Shown here in pieces: positions 53,315 to 53,363 of a DNA stretch of 53,363 nt. Position 1 is the first letter of the stretch, and each line of letters begins with the position of its first letter. Both the position numbers and the translations under genes were made by a program. Below the pieces are notes generated by a model. The model was given only the letters and a program-made list of their open reading frames with translations. It was not told the DNA's origin and made no database searches. Origin of the DNA: an uncultured Psychroflexus sp. (GTDB lineage Bacteria > Bacteroidota > Bacteroidia > Flavobacteriales > Flavobacteriaceae); assembly GCA_913062845.1 (NCBI GenBank), contig CAJXVZ010000016.1, positions 1 to 53,363 of the forward strand, read 5' to 3'.

Positions 53315-53363
53315 GATCAATCTAATTAATTATACAATAATTCCTTGAGCCCTTTTTTTACAG

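Noticed and set aside
1-53363. CRISPR array, prophage or insertion sequence
   Set aside because: No regularly spaced repeats, cas, phage or transposase genes were seen on either strand.

Overview
The window looks like chromosomal DNA of a marine-type Flavobacteriaceae (Bacteroidota). Evidence: AT-rich DNA; TAnnTTTG -7 promoter elements instead of TATAAT boxes; almost no Shine-Dalgarno sequences; and typical family content (DUF5686, DUF2723, DUF4293, DUF4199, DUF3857, a TonB receptor with a carboxypeptidase-regulatory-like N-domain, a Rho factor with a long disordered insert). The genus cannot be fixed by reading alone.

Layout. 1-6.5 kb: the 5' end of a DUF1028 gene faces left; pyrH-frr-DUF5686 and an MMPL/RND-type membrane protein face right. 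6.6-9.6 kb: thyA followed closely by the ergothioneine genes egtB-egtD. 9.6-13.5 kb (minus): a DUF2723 membrane glycosyltransferase coupled by a 4-base overlap to a NodB deacetylase. 13.7-20.6 kb: a tandem M16 peptidase pair, a strong terminator, then a large outer-membrane beta-barrel protein. 20.9-26.2 kb: a LysM lytic transglycosylase, DUF4293, rho, a small membrane protein and a SpoU methyltransferase. 26.4-29.5 kb: mutS, tRNA-Gly(GCC) and tRNA-Leu(UAA). 29.5-34.9 kb: a small secreted protein, a BtuF-like protein, an alpha/beta hydrolase, then 3-hydroxyacyl-CoA dehydrogenase, TatD and asparaginase in one operon. 35.2 kb: tRNA-Ser(GGA) with tRNA debris on both sides. 35.5-41.5 kb (minus): a DUF3857 protein and a TonB receptor/beta-propeller phytase pair. 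41.7-45.7 kb: HMG-CoA lyase, a DjlA-like protein, DUF4199, rplU-rpmA and a lipoprotein. 45.8-47.8 kb: metG. 47.9-53.3 kb (minus): the downstream end of a surface-polysaccharide cluster.

How genes work together. The polysaccharide cluster has two phosphoglycosyl transferases, a PglD-type acetyltransferase and a TviB/WbpP-like pair expected to make UDP-GalNAcA; glycosyltransferases and export genes probably lie beyond the right edge. A purU homologue is embedded in it. The TonB receptor and phytase probably form a phytate-phosphate scavenging unit. EgtD and EgtB suffice for the core of ergothioneine synthesis if EgtB accepts cysteine and a C-S lyase exists elsewhere.

The most unusual material is non-coding. 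Fragments of tRNA-Ser and tRNA-Gly lie beside the intact genes, and each is interrupted exactly in a tRNA loop. In three fragments the interruption is a palindrome (TCCCGAAGCTTCGGGA type or TTCCGATAGCTATCGGAA type), in arrangements too regular to be chance. Separately, a 24-codon remnant of an epimerase gene start lies upstream of a short GIY-YIG nuclease gene, which overlaps the start of the intact epimerase. No CRISPR array, prophage, transposase or integrase was found.
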